Shown here piece after piece: positions 1 through 10,169 of a stretch of 64,000 nt of DNA (positions are counted from its first letter, which is position 1; each line of letters starts with the position of its first letter). The notes beneath the pieces were generated by a model. It did no database searches. It worked only from the letters and a program-made list of their open reading frames with translations, and had not been told where the DNA came from. A program made the position numbers and the translations under genes. Origin of the DNA: a sulfur-oxidizing endosymbiont of Gigantopelta aegis (lineage in GTDB: Bacteria > Pseudomonadota > Gammaproteobacteria > GRL18); NCBI RefSeq assembly GCF_016097415.1, contig NZ_JAEHGE010000002.1, positions 211,237 to 275,236 on the forward strand, read 5' to 3'.

Positions 1-2
1 CA

Positions 3-1199
3 ACGGCGGTGAATGCAGAAAATCCTGAAGTCTTACGTGCCAAAGCATTAAGAGTGCCCATCATTCCACGTGCTGAAATGCTGGCGGAATTGATGCGTTT
101 TAAGTATGGCATTGCCATTGCCGGAACGCATGGTAAAACCACAACAACCAGTTTGGTTGCCAGTGTCCTGGCTGAAGGCGGTATGGATCCTACCTTTGTG
201 ATCGGTGGCAAACTGAATAGTGCCGGTACTAACGCTAAATTAGGGGCGAGCAAGTATTTAGTGGCAGAAGCTGATGAAAGTGATGCCTCGTTTTTACACC
301 TACAGCCTATGATTTCGGTTGTGACCAATATAGAAGCCGATCACATGGCTACTTATGGCGGTGATTTTGAAAAATTAAAAGCGACGTTTAATGAGTTTTT
401 ACACCAATTGCCTTTTTATGGTCTTGCAGTTTTATGTATTGATGATGAAGTTGTGGCTGAATTGGTGGATGACATCAGTAAGCCGGTTAGAACCTATGGC
501 TTAAATAATGACAATGCTGATGTTCAGGCTTTTGATATTAGACAAACATTAAATAAAACGGCATTTAAAGTGTCATGTAAAAATGCTCAGGGTGAGCATA
601 GTGACTGGATTGAAATAACTTTGAATATGCCAGGCTTACATAATGTGCAAAATGCCCTAGCTTCAATTGTTATTGCTATTGAGTTAGGCGTTGAAAAAGA
701 TAAAATTATTCAGGCATTGGGAAAATTTGAAGGTATTGGACGACGTTTTCAAATGTATGGTGAACTTGATATTGCCGGTCGTCAGGTACAGTTAATTGAT
801 GATTATGGCCACCATCCCACGGAAGTGGAAGCGACAATTAATGCGATACGCAGTGGTTGGCCTGAGAAGCGTTTAGTCGTGCTATTTCAACCTCATCGTT
901 ATAGCCGAACCCGGGATTTATTTGAAGATTTTGTTTATGCCCTGAGCCAGGTTGATCAACTCTTGTTATTAGAAGTTTATTCAGCAGGTGAAGACGTGGT
1001 TGCTGGTGCGGATTCAAGAGCCTTGAGTCGCTCAATAAGAAATCGGGGCAAGGTTGATCCTATTTTTATTGAACAACATGAACAAATTAATGAAGTGCTG
1101 GAAGAAATGATCCAAGAGGGCGATATATTATTAACGTTGGGAGCAGGTAATGTAGGGGCTATAGGTAGTGCAATTTTTGAAAAATTTAAAAGTCATTAG
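3..1199 (+). CDS. murC: UDP-N-acetylmuramate--L-alanine ligase (MurC), 5' end outside window
   Basis: Cytoplasmic ATP-dependent ligase that adds L-alanine to UDP-MurNAc, the first amino acid of the peptidoglycan stem peptide. The reading frame is open from the left edge, so roughly the first 80 residues of a family that is about 470-480 residues long lie outside. The P-loop GTHGKTTTT is visible early, followed by the Mur ligase central domain ([16 protein letters not shown]) and the C-terminal domain with DDYGHHPTE and [13 protein letters not shown] at base 9 is an internal codon, not the start. murB follows 22 bases downstream on the same strand, as in the usual dcw operon. Confidence 0.97.
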   Translation, partial: TAVNAENPEVLRAKALRVPIIPRAEMLAELMRFKYGIAIAGTHGKTTTTSLVASVLAEGGMDPTFVIGGKLNSAGTNAKLGASKYLVAEADESDASFLHLQPMISVVTNIEADHMATYGGDFEKLKATFNEFLHQLPFYGLAVLCIDDEVVAELVDDISKPVRTYGLNNDNADVQAFDIRQTLNKTAFKVSCKNAQGEHSDWIEITLNMPGLHNVQNALASIVIAIELGVEKDKIIQALGKFEGIGRRFQMYGELDIAGRQVQLIDDYGHHPTEVEATINAIRSGWPEKRLVVLFQPHRYSRTRDLFEDFVYALSQVDQLLLLEVYSAGEDVVAGADSRALSRSIRNRGKVDPIFIEQHEQINEVLEEMIQEGDILLTLGAGNVGAIGSAIFEKFKSH

Positions 1200-1221
1200 C
1201 AGTAGTCTTTGATATAAAGAA

Positions 1222-2190
1222 ATGATAAAAACAGCCCTACAAACTTTATTAACTCAAGCAGTAGAAGATGACAAACTGCACGGTTCTTTAAAATGTAATG
1301 AGGTATTATCACGCTATACAACATGGCGTATTGGTGGCGAGGCAGAATGTTTTTATCAGCCTGAAAGTGAAGCTGATTTACAAATGATATTTAAATTGTT
1401 GCCTCAGGCAACACCTATTGTTTGGATTGGCTTAGGTAGCAATTTATTGGTACGTGATGGTGGTGTTAAAGGACTCATTATTTATACCAATGGGGTATTA
1501 AATAGTTTACAGATTGATTGTGACAATGATGATAGCCAAAGCTGCTTTATTACCGCTCAGGCGGGAGTCGCCTGTGCAATATTTGCTAGAAAATCAGCAC
1601 ATAAAAACATTAATGGTGCAGAGTTTTTATCCGGAATTCCCGGAACGATTGGTGGGGCATTGGCGATGAATGCGGGGGCTTTTGGTGGTGAAACATGGCG
1701 GCATGTAGAAACAGTGAAAATGATTAATCAGGTAGGTGAAATTATCTGTCGGACAGTTGATGAATTTGATGTCTCATATCGTGCTGTCGATCAACGTGGA
1801 CGCAATGAATGGTTTATCAGTGCAAATTTTAAATTTCCGCAGGATGAACAAGGCTTATTAGCAAGTAAAGAAAAAATTAAACAGTTGTTAAAAAAACGCG
1901 CTGAGACTCAGCCAACTAAGCAGGCTAATGCGGGTTCTGTGTTTAAGAATCCAGAGGGTGATTTTGCCGCACGATTAATTGAATCTTGTGAGCTCAAAGG
2001 GTTTTCAATTAATGATGCTCAGGTATCGCCTAAGCATGCTAACTTTATTATTAATAAAGCCAAGGCAAGAGCCATTGATGTGGAAACATTAATAGTAAAA
2101 ATACAAGAGACAGTTTTTGCTAAACACCAAATTAAATTGCAAACAGAAGTCAAAGTGATTGGAGAAAAGAAGGCCGAATATGAACGCTAG
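1222..2190 (+). CDS. murB: UDP-N-acetylenolpyruvoylglucosamine reductase (MurB)
   Basis: FAD- and NADPH-dependent reductase that makes UDP-MurNAc from enolpyruvyl-UDP-GlcNAc in peptidoglycan synthesis. The FAD-binding half shows TTWRIGGEAE near residue 32, WIGLGSNLLVRDGG and SGIPGTIGGALAMNAGAFGGE. The C-terminal MurB domain has KQANAGSVFKNP, which holds the catalytic serine, and SPKHANFIIN. At 322 residues it is the expected size. An A7 run within codons for L-K-K-R (about 1890-1896) reads in frame, a useful contrast to shortened runs in accessory genes. The last 11 bases overlap the start of ddl, indicating translational coupling. Confidence 0.97.
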   Translation: MIKTALQTLLTQAVEDDKLHGSLKCNEVLSRYTTWRIGGEAECFYQPESEADLQMIFKLLPQATPIVWIGLGSNLLVRDGGVKGLIIYTNGVLNSLQIDCDNDDSQSCFITAQAGVACAIFARKSAHKNINGAEFLSGIPGTIGGALAMNAGAFGGETWRHVETVKMINQVGEIICRTVDEFDVSYRAVDQRGRNEWFISANFKFPQDEQGLLASKEKIKQLLKKRAETQPTKQANAGSVFKNPEGDFAARLIESCELKGFSINDAQVSPKHANFIINKAKARAIDVETLIVKIQETVFAKHQIKLQTEVKVIGEKKAEYER

Positions 2191-3169
2191 TGCTAATGAC
2201 AATCAGCAGACAGAGGTATTAGCAAAGTTGGGACGTGTTGCTGTTCTTATGGGCGGTGATTCAGCCGAGCGAGGCGTATCTTTGAAAAGTGGTGCGGCGG
2301 CTTTGGCGGCATTACAACGTAAAGGCATTGATGCTTTTGCTTTGGATTTACGCTTTAAACAAGAAGAGGCAAGTATTTGTCAGCAATTGAATGCTAATCC
2401 ATTTGATACAGCATTTATTGCCTTGCATGGCCGTGGTGGTGAAGATGGTGTGATTCAGGGCGTTTTGGAAGCATTAAATATTCCCTATAGTGGTTGTGGT
2501 GTAGCCGCTTCTGCAATAGGCATGGATAAATTACGGACTAAATTAGTTTGGGCGGGTGCAGGTTTATCGACCCCGGCATTTGAACTAATAAAGTCTGAAG
2601 TAATTGCTGAACAAGTGACAGATGATTTATTAGCTGGGATTGAACAATCATTAAGTTTTCCAATGATGGTAAAGCCTGCTCATGAAGGTTCTAGTATTGG
2701 TATGAACAAGGCTGATGATAAAACATCATTGCGTGATGCGCTTAATACGGCGGCACAATATGATAGTGAAATTTTAGTGGAGCAATGGATTACAGGTAAA
2801 GAATATACGGGTGCTGTTTTACAGGGGCAAGCCTTAGCTTTAATACGCCTGGAAACACCCCGTGAGTTCTATGATTATCAGGCTAAATATGTGTCAGACG
2901 ATACCACTTATCTTTGCCCCTGTGGTTTGGATGAACAACTGGAAAAGCAATATCAGGCATTAGTTATTGATGCTTTTGAATGTGTAGGCGCACAAGGCTG
3001 GGGACGTGTTGATTTTATGTGTGATGAACAGGACAAAGCCTGGCTGATAGAAATTAATACGGTACCGGGGTTGACTGATCATAGTTTGGTGCCGATGGCG
3101 GCAAAAAATAATGGCATTGAGTTTGATGATTTAATTGTAAAAATATTATTAACTGCTCACTCAATATAA
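2180..3169 (+). CDS. ddlB: D-alanine--D-alanine ligase (DdlB)
   Basis: ATP-grasp ligase that makes D-Ala-D-Ala for the peptidoglycan precursor. The N-terminal motif VLMGGDSAERGVSLKSG, the HGRGGEDG loop, KPAHEGSSIGM and the C-terminal INTVPGLT metal-binding segment are all present. I chose ATG 2180 because a purine-rich AAGAAGG lies about six bases upstream. A TTG at 2159 in the same frame would add seven residues and overlap murB further. It lies between murB and ftsQ, the classic gammaproteobacterial order. Confidence 0.96.
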   Translation: MNASANDNQQTEVLAKLGRVAVLMGGDSAERGVSLKSGAAALAALQRKGIDAFALDLRFKQEEASICQQLNANPFDTAFIALHGRGGEDGVIQGVLEALNIPYSGCGVAASAIGMDKLRTKLVWAGAGLSTPAFELIKSEVIAEQVTDDLLAGIEQSLSFPMMVKPAHEGSSIGMNKADDKTSLRDALNTAAQYDSEILVEQWITGKEYTGAVLQGQALALIRLETPREFYDYQAKYVSDDTTYLCPCGLDEQLEKQYQALVIDAFECVGAQGWGRVDFMCDEQDKAWLIEINTVPGLTDHSLVPMAAKNNGIEFDDLIVKILLTAHSI

Positions 3170-3178
3170 TAGACAAGC

Positions 3179-4003
3179 ATGACAGATAAGAGTGAGCAGA
3201 AAAAACAGGTTCAGAAAAAGAAGGTGCAATGGAAAAACTTATTAGCTCGCTTATTGTTAATAATCGTATTGAGTAGTTTAGTGATAGTAGCTAGTGTTTT
3301 TGTTAATTGGTTAGTCAAGCCGGGAAACTTTCCATTTAAAAAAGTGGAACTGGTTAATCAATTAGCGAATCAAGAGAGTAGAGAGTTGCAGGAAGTTGCG
3401 GCAAAGGTATTGAATGGCGGTTTTTTTAGTTTGAATGTCGATTATTTTCGACAGGATTTATTAGCTAAACTGCCCTGGGTTAAAATGGTTTCAGTGAGAA
3501 AAGTTTGGCCAGATAAATTGTTAATTGAAATTACAGAATATAGGCCGGTGGTACGTTGGCAGTCAGTTGATAAAACGTTGCATCTTCTGAGTCAGGAGGG
3601 CGTGATTTTTTCACCCCGATTGACCATGAATCAGAAAGAAAAATTTGCTCGTTTAGCTTTGTTTTCAGGCCCTGAAAGCAGTGCTGAGACGGTTTTACAA
3701 CAATGTTTTACAATGAATAACAATTTGAAAAAAATTGCCTTGACGATAAAAAAATGTGGCATGAACAAACGTAGAGCATGGTTTCTTGAGTTGACCTCAA
3801 CGGAGGTGAATCTGCTTGATGATATTGACATTCAATTAGGCAAGGAGAATGTCATGCAACAATTAGAGCGTTTTGTGCAGGTTTTTTCTGGCAAGTTAAA
3901 ACGCTATCTAAGCTCAATTGAACGAGTTGATTTACGTTATGCTAATGGATTTAGTGTTAAGTGGAATGAAGTAAGCAAACGTAACGAAAGTAAAATTAAG
4001 TAG
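3179..4003 (+). CDS. ftsQ: Cell division protein FtsQ
   Basis: Bitopic inner-membrane divisome protein that links early and late division proteins through FtsB/FtsL. A lysine-rich cytoplasmic tail is followed by one hydrophobic segment at about residues 20-44. The POTRA domain starts with FPFKKVELVNQL, and the FtsQ domain includes LPWVKMVSVRKVWPDKL and the C-terminal RVDLRYANGFSVKW. At 274 residues the size is usual. It starts nine bases after ddlB with only a weak ribosome binding site and is followed by ftsA. An A6 run near the POTRA start reads in frame. Confidence 0.95.
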   Translation: MTDKSEQKKQVQKKKVQWKNLLARLLLIIVLSSLVIVASVFVNWLVKPGNFPFKKVELVNQLANQESRELQEVAAKVLNGGFFSLNVDYFRQDLLAKLPWVKMVSVRKVWPDKLLIEITEYRPVVRWQSVDKTLHLLSQEGVIFSPRLTMNQKEKFARLALFSGPESSAETVLQQCFTMNNNLKKIALTIKKCGMNKRRAWFLELTSTEVNLLDDIDIQLGKENVMQQLERFVQVFSGKLKRYLSSIERVDLRYANGFSVKWNEVSKRNESKIK

Positions 4004-4085
4004 CAACATAAGTAACATAAGTGCAATATAAATATAACAATAAATCTCTTATAAACAGAGCAGGGAATAGGATTAAAAAAGGCAT

Positions 4086-5321
4086 ATGACTAAGCGAAAT
4101 GATAAACGTCTCATCGTTGGTCTGGATATCGGCACATCCAAGATCTCTGCTATTGTTGCAGAAGTAGGTCCTGAAGGTGATGTTGAAATTATTGGTATGG
4201 GCAAGCATGCTGCGCGTGGTATGAAAAAAGGTGTGGTCATCAATATAGAGTCCACAGTACAGTCTATTAAGCGTGCAATAGAAGAAGCAGAGCTTATGGC
4301 GGGCTGTGAAATTCATTCTGTTTTTGTGGGTGTTGCGGGTAGCCATATTAGTAGTCTGAATTCTCATGGCATGGTGGCGATTAGAGACAAAGAAGTCTCC
4401 AGTGAAGATTTAGAGCGAGTGATGGATGCGGCAAAGGCGGTGGCGATTTCAACGGATCAACGCATTTTGCATGTATTACCACAGCAGTTTTTAATTGACG
4501 ATCAGGAAGGAATTCGTGAACCGGTTGGCATGTCGGGTGTACGTTTAGAAGTTGATGTTCATATGGTGACGGGTGCTGAAAGTGCCGTACAAAATATTGT
4601 TAAATGTATTTATCGTTGTGACCTAGAAGTTGATGATATTATTTTGGAGCAGTTAGCATCGAGTTGTGCTGTGTTAACCGATGATGAAAAAGAATTGGGT
4701 GTTTGCCTAGTTGATATCGGTGGTGGTACGACTGATGTAGCGATATTAATTAATGGTGCTATTCGTCACACACGGGTATTTCCAGTGGCAGGCGATCAAG
4801 TGACCAACGATATTGCTGTTGCCTTGAGAACACCGACAAAATATGCAGAAGAAATAAAAATTAAATATGCCTGTGCCTTACGACAATTGACCAATCCGGA
4901 AGAAACAATTGAAGTGCCCAGTGTGGGTGATCGTGCACCTAGACGTTTAGCACGTCAGGTCTTGGCAGAAGTTGTTGAACCTCGTTATGAGGAATTGTTT
5001 ACGCTGATTAAAAATGAGTTGCAACGTAGTGGCTTGGAAGAGTTTTGTGCCTCTGGTGTGGTATTAACCGGTGGTAGTTCGAAAATGGAAGGTGCGGTTG
5101 AATTGGCAGAAGAGGTTTTTCATATGCCAGTACGAATCGGTATTCCATTGGAAGTGGAAGGCCTGACAGAAATGGTTAAGGATCCCCGTTTTGCAACGGG
5201 GGTGGGTTTAATTATATTCGGTAAGCAAAATCAGGAAATGAGTGGTTTTGAATTTTCTGAAGCTAAAGGCTTAGGCAGTATTTTTGCCAGAATGAAGAAG
5301 TGGTTTCAAGGTAATTTTTAG
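4086..5321 (+). CDS. ftsA: Cell division protein FtsA
   Basis: Actin-like ATPase that tethers FtsZ filaments to the inner membrane and recruits later division proteins. The N-terminal phosphate-1 loop VGLDIGTSKISAIV, the SHI/FtsA-specific 1C domain, the phosphate-2 motif LVDIGGGTTDVAI and the adenosine motif VVLTGGSS are in order. The C-terminal FARMKKWFQGNF is the amphipathic membrane-targeting helix. The 411-residue length is typical. It lies 82 bases after ftsQ and 144 bases before ftsZ, so ftsZ may have its own promoter in that gap. Confidence 0.97.
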   Translation: MTKRNDKRLIVGLDIGTSKISAIVAEVGPEGDVEIIGMGKHAARGMKKGVVINIESTVQSIKRAIEEAELMAGCEIHSVFVGVAGSHISSLNSHGMVAIRDKEVSSEDLERVMDAAKAVAISTDQRILHVLPQQFLIDDQEGIREPVGMSGVRLEVDVHMVTGAESAVQNIVKCIYRCDLEVDDIILEQLASSCAVLTDDEKELGVCLVDIGGGTTDVAILINGAIRHTRVFPVAGDQVTNDIAVALRTPTKYAEEIKIKYACALRQLTNPEETIEVPSVGDRAPRRLARQVLAEVVEPRYEELFTLIKNELQRSGLEEFCASGVVLTGGSSKMEGAVELAEEVFHMPVRIGIPLEVEGLTEMVKDPRFATGVGLIIFGKQNQEMSGFEFSEAKGLGSIFARMKKWFQGNF

Positions 5322-5465
5322 TAAATATTGTAGTAAGTGTTGTTGTTAAATTTGTAGTTAGGTTTTAAATAGACGCGTTAGGGATCCAAAATATGGATGA
5401 TTATTTTGGATGATATATTTTTTTAATGATTTGTCTTCATTGGCTATGAAGAAGGAGTAAGTGGA

Positions 5466-6638
5466 ATGTTTGAATTAATGGATACATCAAGTGATCGAGC
5501 TGTAATTAAGGTGATGGGTGTTGGCGGCGGTGGCGGTAATGCTGTTGAACACATGGCGAATAGCAACCTGGATGGTGTCGATTTTATTTGTGCAAATACG
5601 GATGCACAGGCTCTGGCTAATTCATCAGCCCGTACTGTATTGCAGATCGGCAACGAAATGACTAAGGGATTGGGCGCAGGTGCAAATCCAAGTGTTGGAC
5701 GTGAAGCGGCAATTGAAGATCGTGAACGTATTATGGAAGCGATTGCTGGTACGGATATGCTATTTATCACTGCGGGCATGGGTGGTGGAACAGGTACTGG
5801 TGCGGCACCGATTGTTGCGGAACTGGCTAAAGAAATGGGTATTTTAACCGTTGCGGTGGTGACCAAGCCTTTTCCATGGGAAGGTCCTCGTCGTATGAAG
5901 CAGGCAGAAGATGGGATTACTGAATTAAGAGAATATGTTGACTCCTTAATTACGATTCCCAATGAAAAATTACAGGCGGTTTTAGGTAAGGGGACGACTT
6001 TATTGGATGCTTTTAAAGAAGCTAATAATGTTTTGTTAAATGCGGTTCAGGGTATTGCTGAACTGATTACCCGCCCTGGTTTAATCAATGTGGATTTTGC
6101 TGATGTGCGTACCGTCATGTCAGAAATGGGTATGGCCATGATGGGAACCGGTAGTGCGACCGGTGAAGATCGTGCTACTGATGCGGCAGAACGTGCGATT
6201 TCCAGTCCTTTGTTAGAAGATGTCGATTTATCCGGCGCCAAGGGTATTTTGGTCAATGTGACCGCCGGCATGGATATGTCAATTGGTGAGTTTGAAGATG
6301 TGGGTAATTCCATCAAATCCTTTGCCGCTGATAATGCAACCGTGGTTGTGGGTACAGTAATTGATCCAGAAATGAATGGTGAAATGCGTGTGACTGTTGT
6401 TGCAACAGGCATTGGCATGAGCGCAGCAGCGGCACAGCCAGAAAAAGCGGAAATCAAGCTAGTGAAGCCAGAGCGTGAACGAGTTCAGGCGGTGCCTACG
6501 ATTGATCATACTTCAATTGTTGAAGAAGAAAGAATGCTAACAAAAAAAGTATCGGGTGACGAATATACCGCTACCAGTGAAACGGAAGATCTGAAATACC
6601 TTGATATTCCTGCTTTTCTACGTCGTCAAAACGACTGA
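5466..6638 (+). CDS. ftsZ: Cell division GTPase FtsZ
   Basis: Tubulin homologue that polymerises into the Z ring. The GTP-binding signature [12 protein letters not shown] is at about residues 104-115, the N-terminal [12 protein letters not shown] and the T7-loop region NVDFADV are clear, and the C-terminal tail ends DIPAFLRRQ, the conserved peptide that binds FtsA, ZipA and MinC. At 390 residues it has the standard linker length. A good GAAGGAG ribosome binding site lies just upstream of the ATG. Long antisense open frames over it are coding-bias shadows. Confidence 0.98.
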   Translation: MFELMDTSSDRAVIKVMGVGGGGGNAVEHMANSNLDGVDFICANTDAQALANSSARTVLQIGNEMTKGLGAGANPSVGREAAIEDRERIMEAIAGTDMLFITAGMGGGTGTGAAPIVAELAKEMGILTVAVVTKPFPWEGPRRMKQAEDGITELREYVDSLITIPNEKLQAVLGKGTTLLDAFKEANNVLLNAVQGIAELITRPGLINVDFADVRTVMSEMGMAMMGTGSATGEDRATDAAERAISSPLLEDVDLSGAKGILVNVTAGMDMSIGEFEDVGNSIKSFAADNATVVVGTVIDPEMNGEMRVTVVATGIGMSAAAAQPEKAEIKLVKPERERVQAVPTIDHTSIVEEERMLTKKVSGDEYTATSETEDLKYLDIPAFLRRQND

Positions 6639-6873
6639 GAAAGTATAGACCTAAAAGCCAAGTGTCACGGGTATAAGTGGTGTGCAATGGTTACAAACTA
6701 GGCAGTAAATAAGGAGTGTTTAATTTTGCTGCTATGATGCCAGGGAATGCATCAAGCTGTTGATGAATGGATAGATTCTGTTCAAAAGCCGCTGGGTTGG
6801 GAGTTAGGATTTTTGTAGTCAATATGGTACACTTTGATGTTGATAGCTTTATCATCCATTAGGAATACCGTAA

Positions 6874-7785
6874 ATGATAAAACAACTTACGTTGAAAAAT
6901 AGCATTAAAGCGACAGGTGTTGGCCTGCACTCTGGCGAAAAAGTGTATTTGACGCTGAGACCAGCCCCTGTAAACACTGGCATAATCTTTCGTCGCATTG
7001 ATTTGGAGACTCCAGTGGAGATTCCAGCAAGAGCAAAAAATGTTGGAGATACCACATTATCGACGACTTTAGTGAAAGATGGCGTCAGAATATCTACCGT
7101 TGAACATTTGTTGTCGGCGATGGCTGGTATGGGAATTGATAATGCCTATATCGATTTAAGTGCGCCAGAAGTACCTATCATGGATGGTAGTGCGGGACCT
7201 TTTGTGTTTTTACTGCAATCAGCCGGAATTGTTGAGCAGCCTGCAGCCAAACGTTTTATTCGCATTAAGCGTAATGTTATGGTCGAAGAAGGTGATAAAT
7301 GGGTACGTTTTGAGCCTTATGAAGGCTTTAAAGTGTCCTTTAATATTGATTTTGAACACCCTGTTATTCAAGGTCGTTCGCAAAGTGCTGAGATTGATTT
7401 TTCTTCCACTTCCTTTGTACGTGAAGTCAGTCGCGCTAGAACCTTTGGTTTTATGAATCAAATTGAACAACTAAGAGCCAATAATCTGGCCTTGGGTGGT
7501 AGTTTAAACAATGCTATCGTGATGGATGAGTATCGAATTCTTAATGAAGACGGTCTGCGCTATGAAGATGAATTTGTAAAGCACAAAATCCTTGATGCAA
7601 TCGGTGATTTATACTTGTTAGGCAGTAGCTTGATCGGTGCTTTTAGCGGTCATAAAGCAGGTCATGCCTTGAATAACAAAATTTTACGTAAACTGCTGGC
7701 TGATGAAACAGCATGGGAAGAAGTAACCTTTGAAGATGAGGAGTTAGCACCCATTTCTTATATGAAGTCTATGGCTAGTGCATAA
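6874..7785 (+). CDS. lpxC: UDP-3-O-acyl-N-acetylglucosamine deacetylase (LpxC)
   Basis: Zinc-dependent deacetylase that commits UDP-acyl-GlcNAc to lipid A synthesis. Zinc ligands are visible in [10 protein letters not shown] (His about 78) and [14 protein letters not shown] (His and Asp), with the catalytic HKAGH further on. Length is 303 residues, as in E. coli. It sits 235 bases after ftsZ; an apparent promoter region with a possible TATGGTACA-type -10 lies in this gap. Its presence implies an LPS outer membrane, consistent with the glycan locus later in the window. Confidence 0.97.
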   Translation: MIKQLTLKNSIKATGVGLHSGEKVYLTLRPAPVNTGIIFRRIDLETPVEIPARAKNVGDTTLSTTLVKDGVRISTVEHLLSAMAGMGIDNAYIDLSAPEVPIMDGSAGPFVFLLQSAGIVEQPAAKRFIRIKRNVMVEEGDKWVRFEPYEGFKVSFNIDFEHPVIQGRSQSAEIDFSSTSFVREVSRARTFGFMNQIEQLRANNLALGGSLNNAIVMDEYRILNEDGLRYEDEFVKHKILDAIGDLYLLGSSLIGAFSGHKAGHALNNKILRKLLADETAWEEVTFEDEELAPISYMKSMASA

Positions 7786-7805
7786 AACGGCAATTGCATA
7801 AAATA

Positions 7806-8249
7806 TTATTGATTGGTTTTTGAGACATGTTGAGCCAAACGCATTAATGATGCCTTTAGATCGTTGTCGCTGATGTGTTGTGCGCTACCTTGAATAATTG
7901 TTGCTGCATTTTGTGAGTACTTTGGCAAATTTGTTGCTTTTTTTGTGTCAGTCTTAGCTGATGCTACTTTGATGATGATTTTTTGTAACTGGCTGAATTG
8001 AGCATCAGCGGTGAGAGCACGCTTTAAGGTCGGTGTATAAAAACGTAGTTTGCTGGCCCAAGCCGCACTGATTGCACCAACAACCAAACAAACCTGGTGA
8101 TTTTTTTTTGTGAAGCCAAGGACTGATAGTTTATTGCTAAATTCATCTGGCAGGTAAGTCAGTAAGCGCTTGGAAAGATAGTCAAGATAACGACTATGTT
8201 GCATGAGGCGCTCGATGCTGGCAGAGGGTTGTTGAAATATTTTTTTCAT
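7806..8249 (-). CDS. dciA: DciA-like (DUF721) protein
   Basis: DUF721/DciA proteins load the replicative helicase DnaB in bacteria that lack the DnaC loader. The 147-residue protein is of the right size; SVLGFTKKNHQVCLVV and SAAWASKLRFYTPTL match the conserved core. Transcribed against lpxC (convergent, 20 bases between stops) and divergent from the M23 peptidase gene. This location between lpxC and secA is common for the family in gammaproteobacteria. Function is assigned from family and context, not from a catalytic motif. Confidence 0.8.
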   Translation of the reverse strand: MKKIFQQPSASIERLMQHSRYLDYLSKRLLTYLPDEFSNKLSVLGFTKKNHQVCLVVGAISAAWASKLRFYTPTLKRALTADAQFSQLQKIIIKVASAKTDTKKATNLPKYSQNAATIIQGSAQHISDNDLKASLMRLAQHVSKTNQ

Positions 8250-8346
8250 TAAGTTAGATAAATAAGTAAGGTAAGAGTTTAACGGATTATATCATGGAAT
8301 GAATCCTGAATAACCAGTCATGTTAAAAGGCTAAATTAAGGCTTAT

Positions 8347-9360
8347 ATGAATATAATTTTTGTTAGAAAAAGAAGCGGTGCCACGATTGACATTGACATG
8401 TCCCGTTCTTTTATTGTTGTCACTTTTCTCCTGCTTCTCAGTATTCCTGTCGTGAGTTATTATTTGGGTGTAATTTCCAATGATCACGTCCCTTCAATTG
8501 CCGATCTCGATAAACCAGAAAATGTAGAGCCTATTCGAGCCAAGCTGAATCAAATCATTGGCAGTCTATATAAAGAAGAACTAGCACGTCAACAAGAAGA
8601 ACTGGATTCTCTAAAGCAGCATAATCAAGAAAATATCAACGCATTGACCAATAGCCTGGCGCGTTTACAGGCGCATATTATTCGCTTGGATGCTTTGGGT
8701 AAGCGTTTAACCGAAGTGGCTGAGTTGGATGAAAATGCTTTTAACTTTGATTTTGAACCCTCTATGGGGGGACCTATAGATTCAGATGTAAATAAAAAAC
8801 GTCTTATAGAATCAGTCTCTGCTGCAAATCAAATGGAAAACATTAAATACAGTGAGTTTGTCAAAAGAATGGCGCAGGTTACACAGGATATTGATAATCG
8901 CACTAAGCAATTGTCCATATTAGAAAGTCTATTGATTGCAGAGCATTTTAGCATGGTGTCAACACCCACTGGTAAGCCTGCTGAAAAAGGCTGGGTTTCC
9001 TCCTTTTTTGGCAAGCGTAAAGATCCGTTTACCGGTAAGAAAAGGATGCATAAGGGGGTTGATGTTGCAGGTAAATCAGGTTCGTATGTGTTGGCCACTG
9101 CTGATGGCATTGTGACCCGGGCTGAAAGTCAAAGCGGTTACGGCAAGCTGATTGAGATTGACCACGGTTACAAATTAAGTACCCGTTATGGCCATAATAA
9201 AACTGTAGCAGTCAAAGTCGGAGATGTGGTGAAACAAGGCCAGATCATTGCAACTATGGGATCGACAGGCCGTTCAACGGGGCCTCATGTGCATTACGAA
9301 GTACTGCGCAATGGTCGCCAGGTTAATCCACAAAAATTCATTAACACTGTACGAAAATAA
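8347..9360 (+). CDS. M23-family (LytM-type) envelope metallopeptidase
   Basis: Membrane-anchored peptidoglycan endopeptidase or regulator. An N-terminal transmembrane segment (about residues 20-43) is followed by a coiled-coil stretch rich in Q, E and L, and a C-terminal LytM domain with zinc motifs HKGVDVAG and HVHYEVLRNG. Asp in HKGVD and both histidines are present, so catalytic activity is possible. The 337-residue layout matches the M23 protein often found just upstream of secA; here about 10 kb of accessory DNA follows instead. Confidence 0.9.
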   Translation: MNIIFVRKRSGATIDIDMSRSFIVVTFLLLLSIPVVSYYLGVISNDHVPSIADLDKPENVEPIRAKLNQIIGSLYKEELARQQEELDSLKQHNQENINALTNSLARLQAHIIRLDALGKRLTEVAELDENAFNFDFEPSMGGPIDSDVNKKRLIESVSAANQMENIKYSEFVKRMAQVTQDIDNRTKQLSILESLLIAEHFSMVSTPTGKPAEKGWVSSFFGKRKDPFTGKKRMHKGVDVAGKSGSYVLATADGIVTRAESQSGYGKLIEIDHGYKLSTRYGHNKTVAVKVGDVVKQGQIIATMGSTGRSTGPHVHYEVLRNGRQVNPQKFINTVRK

Positions 9361-9848
9361 TATTTTTTTAAACTCTTCAGGAAAGTGCCTTGTTGCATTT
9401 TAGGTATCTGTGGTTTATTTTATTTCGCTTATATTATAGCTATAAGTCATGCCAATAGGGTTTTTACTGCGATTTAGCCAGGTCATGCAATAGCTATTGT
9501 TTTGTTGAGGTTTAAAAGAGTCATTTAGACTGAGCAAATCTTCTGGAAATTTAGGGTAGAAAACTTGTTCTTTTTTATGATAGTGAATGTGGAATTCTAC
9601 TATCTGAGTTGCTTTAAATTTGTAATGTAAAATTTCACTTTCTGTCAATTTTAGGCAAATTTCATGCATGAGATTGGGGCTCAGGAGTACATTTTTATTC
9701 TTTATAGGTGACGTACTAGCAAAGTCCGGTAGGTGATCAATTGTATTTTTATTCTGTGTCTGAGAATGAGAGTTTGAAGTTATAATGTGGCTATACTTAA
9801 CCGGACACACAACTTAAAATAACTAAAAGATAAAAAGTGTGACCTAAA

Positions 9849-10169
9849 ATGAATGATCAAACAAAAAAACCGAATAAAAGCTATACATCAGAATTTAAAG
9901 AATCAGCTGTCAAATTAGCTAATGAGACGGATCAACCCGTTTCTCAGACTGCCAGGGAGCTAGGTGTTAATGTAAATACTCTACATACCTGGATCAGTAA
10001 ATATTCCAAACCGGTGAAGACGGTAGCCAATAGAAGTGATGAACACATTTATGATGAAGTAAAACGTCTGAAAAAAGAATTGGCAAAAGTGATTCAGGAG
10101 CGTGATTTATTAAAAAGGCCACAGCGTACTTTGCAAGGGAAACTTTGTGAAGTACGCATGGATAACTGA
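9849..10169 (+). CDS. IS3-family OrfA (copy 1)
   Basis: Helix-turn-helix DNA-binding subunit: [14 protein letters not shown], the HTH region [18 protein letters not shown], then a leucine-zipper-like helix. The last residues ([13 protein letters not shown]...) are not family-like. Reading one base back after LLK gives [12 protein letters not shown] and a stop overlapping the orfB start, the normal IS3 ending. One A therefore seems to be missing from the run at about 10110-10114, in all three copies with an orfA. Confidence 0.9.
   Translation: MNDQTKKPNKSYTSEFKESAVKLANETDQPVSQTARELGVNVNTLHTWISKYSKPVKTVANRSDEHIYDEVKRLKKELAKVIQERDLLKRPQRTLQGKLCEVRMDN

Noticed and set aside
5444..5962. Long open frame antisense to ftsZ (and another at 6047-6457)
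   Set aside because: Mirrors ftsZ codon bias; no ribosome binding site and the composition is Ser/Pro/Ala-rich, as in shadow frames.
7160..7456. 98-codon frame overlapping lpxC in another frame
   Set aside because: Covered entirely by lpxC with conserved zinc motifs; no independent support.
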